From: Mucilaginibacter sp. SJ
GTDB taxonomy: Bacteria; Bacteroidota; Bacteroidia; Sphingobacteriales; Sphingobacteriaceae
DNA length: 64,000 nt
Direction of reading: 5' to 3'
NCBI RefSeq assembly: GCF_028993635.1
Contig: NZ_CP118631.1
Span: forward strand, 2,728,001 to 2,792,000
Below the pieces are notes generated by a model, which was not told where the DNA came from, made no database searches, and was given only the letters and a program-made list of their open reading frames with translations. The translations under genes were made by a program, and so were the position numbers. Shown one piece after another: positions 62,152 to 64,000 of the stretch (its first letter is position 1; each line of letters opens with the position of its first letter).

Positions 62152-63495
62152 TTAAATCGCTGTCGGACTGGTACCGGCAGCGGCAGGCATAGCTGTACGT
62201 CCCTTAATCCGTCCGGTTTTCATTAAACCATCATAATGGCGCATCAACAGGTGACTTTCTATTTGCTGTAATGTATCCAGCACAACACCCACCAGGATGA
62301 TCAGCGATGTACCGCCGAAGAACCTTGCGAATATTGGAGATACACCAACCAAACTGGCCAATGCCGGGATGATTGCTATAATAGCCAGGAATACTGATCC
62401 TGGTAAAGTGATCTTTGAAATTACGCCATCAATAAACTCAGCAGTAGTACGGCCTGGTTTGATACCCGGAATAAAGCCACCGTTCTTCTTCATATCATCG
62501 GCCATTTGGTTAGGGTTAACCGTAATAGCAGTATAGAAGTAAGTGAACAGGATGATCAGGATCCCAAACAACAGGTTATGCTCCCATGAGTTATAGTTAG
62601 CTAAAGCTATCAATATACCGCTTGATGATACATTAGGGAAAAATTGCGATACGGTTTGCGGGATGAACATTAACGCCTGAGCAAATATGATTGGCATTAC
62701 ACCGGCAGCATTTACCTTTAAAGGTATGTACTGGCGTACACCGCCATATTGTTTGTTACCCACTATACGTTTAGCGTACTGTACCGAAATTTTACGTGTT
62801 CCCTGTACTATCAGTATAGTAAACATTACCACACCAATCAAACCTACGATCTCCACAATGAAAGCGATCAAACCACCGGCACCGCCATTACGCGAAATGA
62901 ACTCGGTTGTAAAAGCGCCAGGTAACTGAGCAATGATACCCACCATGATAATAAGTGAGATACCGTTACCGATACCTTTATCGGTGATTTTTTCGCCTAA
63001 CCACATTACAAATAATGTACCTGCCGTTAATACAAAAGTATTAAGGAAGATGAAGGTGAAAGGATCGGCAATAGTTCTTGCATCAGCAGCAACCTGCGAT
63101 TTAAGGTAACCTATAGCCTGTAAAAAGGTAATACCTATTGTTAGGTAGCGGGTCCATTGGTTAAGCTTGTTGCGACCGCTTTCACCTTCTTTTTGCAATT
63201 TGGTAAAATACGGAACGGCAATACCCAGCAGTTGCACCACAATTGAAGCCGAAATGTAAGGCATAACACCTAACGCGAAAATAGAGGAACGTGAAAACGA
63301 TCCTCCTGCAAACATATTCAGCAATCCTACTAATCCTTCTGCTTTTTGGGTTGATGCTACCGCGGCGTTAACGCCCGGTAAAACCACGAATGAGCCTACA
63401 CGATATATTAAAAGAAATAAGAGTGTGTTAATAATACGCACTCTCAGATCTTCGATTTTCCAGATATTGGATAATGTGGTGAAAAATTTCTTCAT
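62152..63495 (-). CDS. secY: Preprotein translocase subunit SecY
   Basis: 447 residues with ten TM helices; plug and lateral-gate regions intact; cytoplasmic loop motif GVRQYIPLKVNAAGVMPIIFA. Core channel of the Sec system that exports the many signal-peptide proteins in this window. 5 bp after rplO. Confidence 0.98.
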   Translation of the reverse strand: MKKFFTTLSNIWKIEDLRVRIINTLLFLLIYRVGSFVVLPGVNAAVASTQKAEGLVGLLNMFAGGSFSRSSIFALGVMPYISASIVVQLLGIAVPYFTKLQKEGESGRNKLNQWTRYLTIGITFLQAIGYLKSQVAADARTIADPFTFIFLNTFVLTAGTLFVMWLGEKITDKGIGNGISLIIMVGIIAQLPGAFTTEFISRNGGAGGLIAFIVEIVGLIGVVMFTILIVQGTRKISVQYAKRIVGNKQYGGVRQYIPLKVNAAGVMPIIFAQALMFIPQTVSQFFPNVSSSGILIALANYNSWEHNLLFGILIILFTYFYTAITVNPNQMADDMKKNGGFIPGIKPGRTTAEFIDGVISKITLPGSVFLAIIAIIPALASLVGVSPIFARFFGGTSLIILVGVVLDTLQQIESHLLMRHYDGLMKTGRIKGRTAMPAAAGTSPTAI

Positions 63496-63500
63496 CGAAA

Positions 63501-63947
63501 TTATAACTTAACTATGGTACCACCTGCAGCTTCAATAGCTTTCTGAGCTGTAGCAGTAAATGCATGTGCTTTAACTTCTAATTTGGCAGTAAGCTCACCA
63601 CGGCCCAGGATCTTAACCAGGTCGTTACGTGATACCAAACCGTGCTCTTTCAAAGTATCAAAATCAACAGCAGTAAGCGAAAATTTTGTTACTAATTCCT
63701 GAAGTACGTCAAGGTTTACACCTGTGTACTCAACACGGTTAGGGTTTTTAAAGCCTACCTTAGGCACACGGCGCTGTAAAGGCATCTGACCGCCTTCAAA
63801 GCCTACCTTGGTGCTGGTACCTGAACGTGAACCGGCGCCTTTGTGGCCACGGGTTGACGTACCGCCACGGCCAGAACCTGTACCACGGCCAATTCTTTTT
63901 CTATTTTTGGTTGAACCTTCTGCAGGTTTTAAATTACTTAAATTCAT
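63501..63947 (-). CDS. rplO: Ribosomal protein uL15
   Basis: 148 residues from ATG 63947 (MNLSNLKPAEGSTKNRKRIG); the six-codon extension to 63965 overlaps the rpmD end and is not used. Gly/Arg-rich N-terminus (GRGTGSGRGGTSTRGHKGAG) and the C-terminal globular part are canonical. Confidence 0.97.
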   Translation of the reverse strand: MNLSNLKPAEGSTKNRKRIGRGTGSGRGGTSTRGHKGAGSRSGTSTKVGFEGGQMPLQRRVPKVGFKNPNRVEYTGVNLDVLQELVTKFSLTAVDFDTLKEHGLVSRNDLVKILGRGELTAKLEVKAHAFTATAQKAIEAAGGTIVKL

Positions 63948-63951
63948 GATA

Positions 63952-64000
63952 TTAAATATTTTCAACCGCTACCAGGTGGTTCACTTTCCTAACCATCCCA
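63952..64000 (-). CDS. rpmD: Ribosomal protein uL30, C-terminal end only
   Basis: The last 15 codons are visible: GMVRKVNHLVAVENI then TAA (complement of 63952-63954). GMVRKVNHLV is the conserved C-terminal motif of L30; the gene continues off the right edge, 4 bp upstream of rplO. Confidence 0.9.
   Translation of the reverse strand, partial: GMVRKVNHLVAVENI

Overview
The window is a piece of a Bacteroidota chromosome, most likely Sphingobacteriaceae (Mucilaginibacter- or Pedobacter-like). Supporting signs are Bacteroidota-only families (DUF5606, a T9SS type A C-terminal sorting domain, lipoprotein-type TamL beside TamB, a Reg_prop/Y_Y_Y histidine kinase), leaderless-looking starts without Shine-Dalgarno, and at least ten genes preceded by the Bacteroidota -7 box TAnnTTTG. 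No rRNA, tRNA, CRISPR array, prophage or recognisable defence locus was seen.

Layout. 1-3.3 kb: end of a DUF58 gene, trxA, a divergent SDR oxidoreductase/HxlR regulator pair and a 57-residue antitoxin-like gene that follows dnaE. 3.3-14.6 kb: dnaE, then a tamB-tamL envelope-biogenesis operon. 14.8-23.1 kb: a two-component system, a retropepsin-like protease, an M57 metallopeptidase lipoprotein and a T9SS-exported subtilase. 23.2-30.7 kb: DUF5606 protein, cyclophilin, a periplasmic protein usually labelled asparagine synthetase B, sucD, a dicarboxylate symporter and two paralogous lipoproteins. 31.3-37.7 kb: leuS, a minus-strand run of small genes (VOC, MmcQ/YjbR, DUF1801 and a frameshifted WapI-like gene) and pruA. 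37.8-43.9 kb: two beta-carbonic anhydrases, a YoaK/DUF1275 membrane protein and a SulP transporter, split by an intact IS4-family element. 44-53 kb: acyl-CoA carboxylase beta subunit, GNAT, lipoprotein, M42 peptidase, nucleotidyltransferase, small secreted protein and GH31 glucosidase. 53.0-53.8 kb: a Y1 (REP-associated type) transposase with an adjoining palindrome array. 53.9-57.2 kb: dnaK, a five-fold 19-residue repeat protein and GNAT. 57.3-64 kb: the end of the spc/alpha ribosomal operon (rpmD, rplO, secY, map, infA, rpmJ, rpsM, rpsK, rpsD, rpoA, rplQ).

The most unusual content is the repeat landscape. I can separate at least eight interspersed families: two REP-like palindrome arrays, one next to a Y1 transposase; three copies of an ~85-bp GGGCGTTGCC element; and several classes of degenerate ~8-bp-period repeats arranged as inverted arms. 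The last type fills gaps of the ribosomal operon, often starts exactly at the stop codon of the preceding gene, and at two loci appears to have become coding sequence: a ~22-residue segment in the leucyl-tRNA synthetase editing region, and the signal-peptide core of the gene at 24554.

Several gene starts were moved downstream of the longest ORF, using promoter position, signal-peptide logic or an intervening terminator. I found no certain new defence or biosynthetic system; the repeat/transposase system and the repeat exaptations are the best candidates for new biology.
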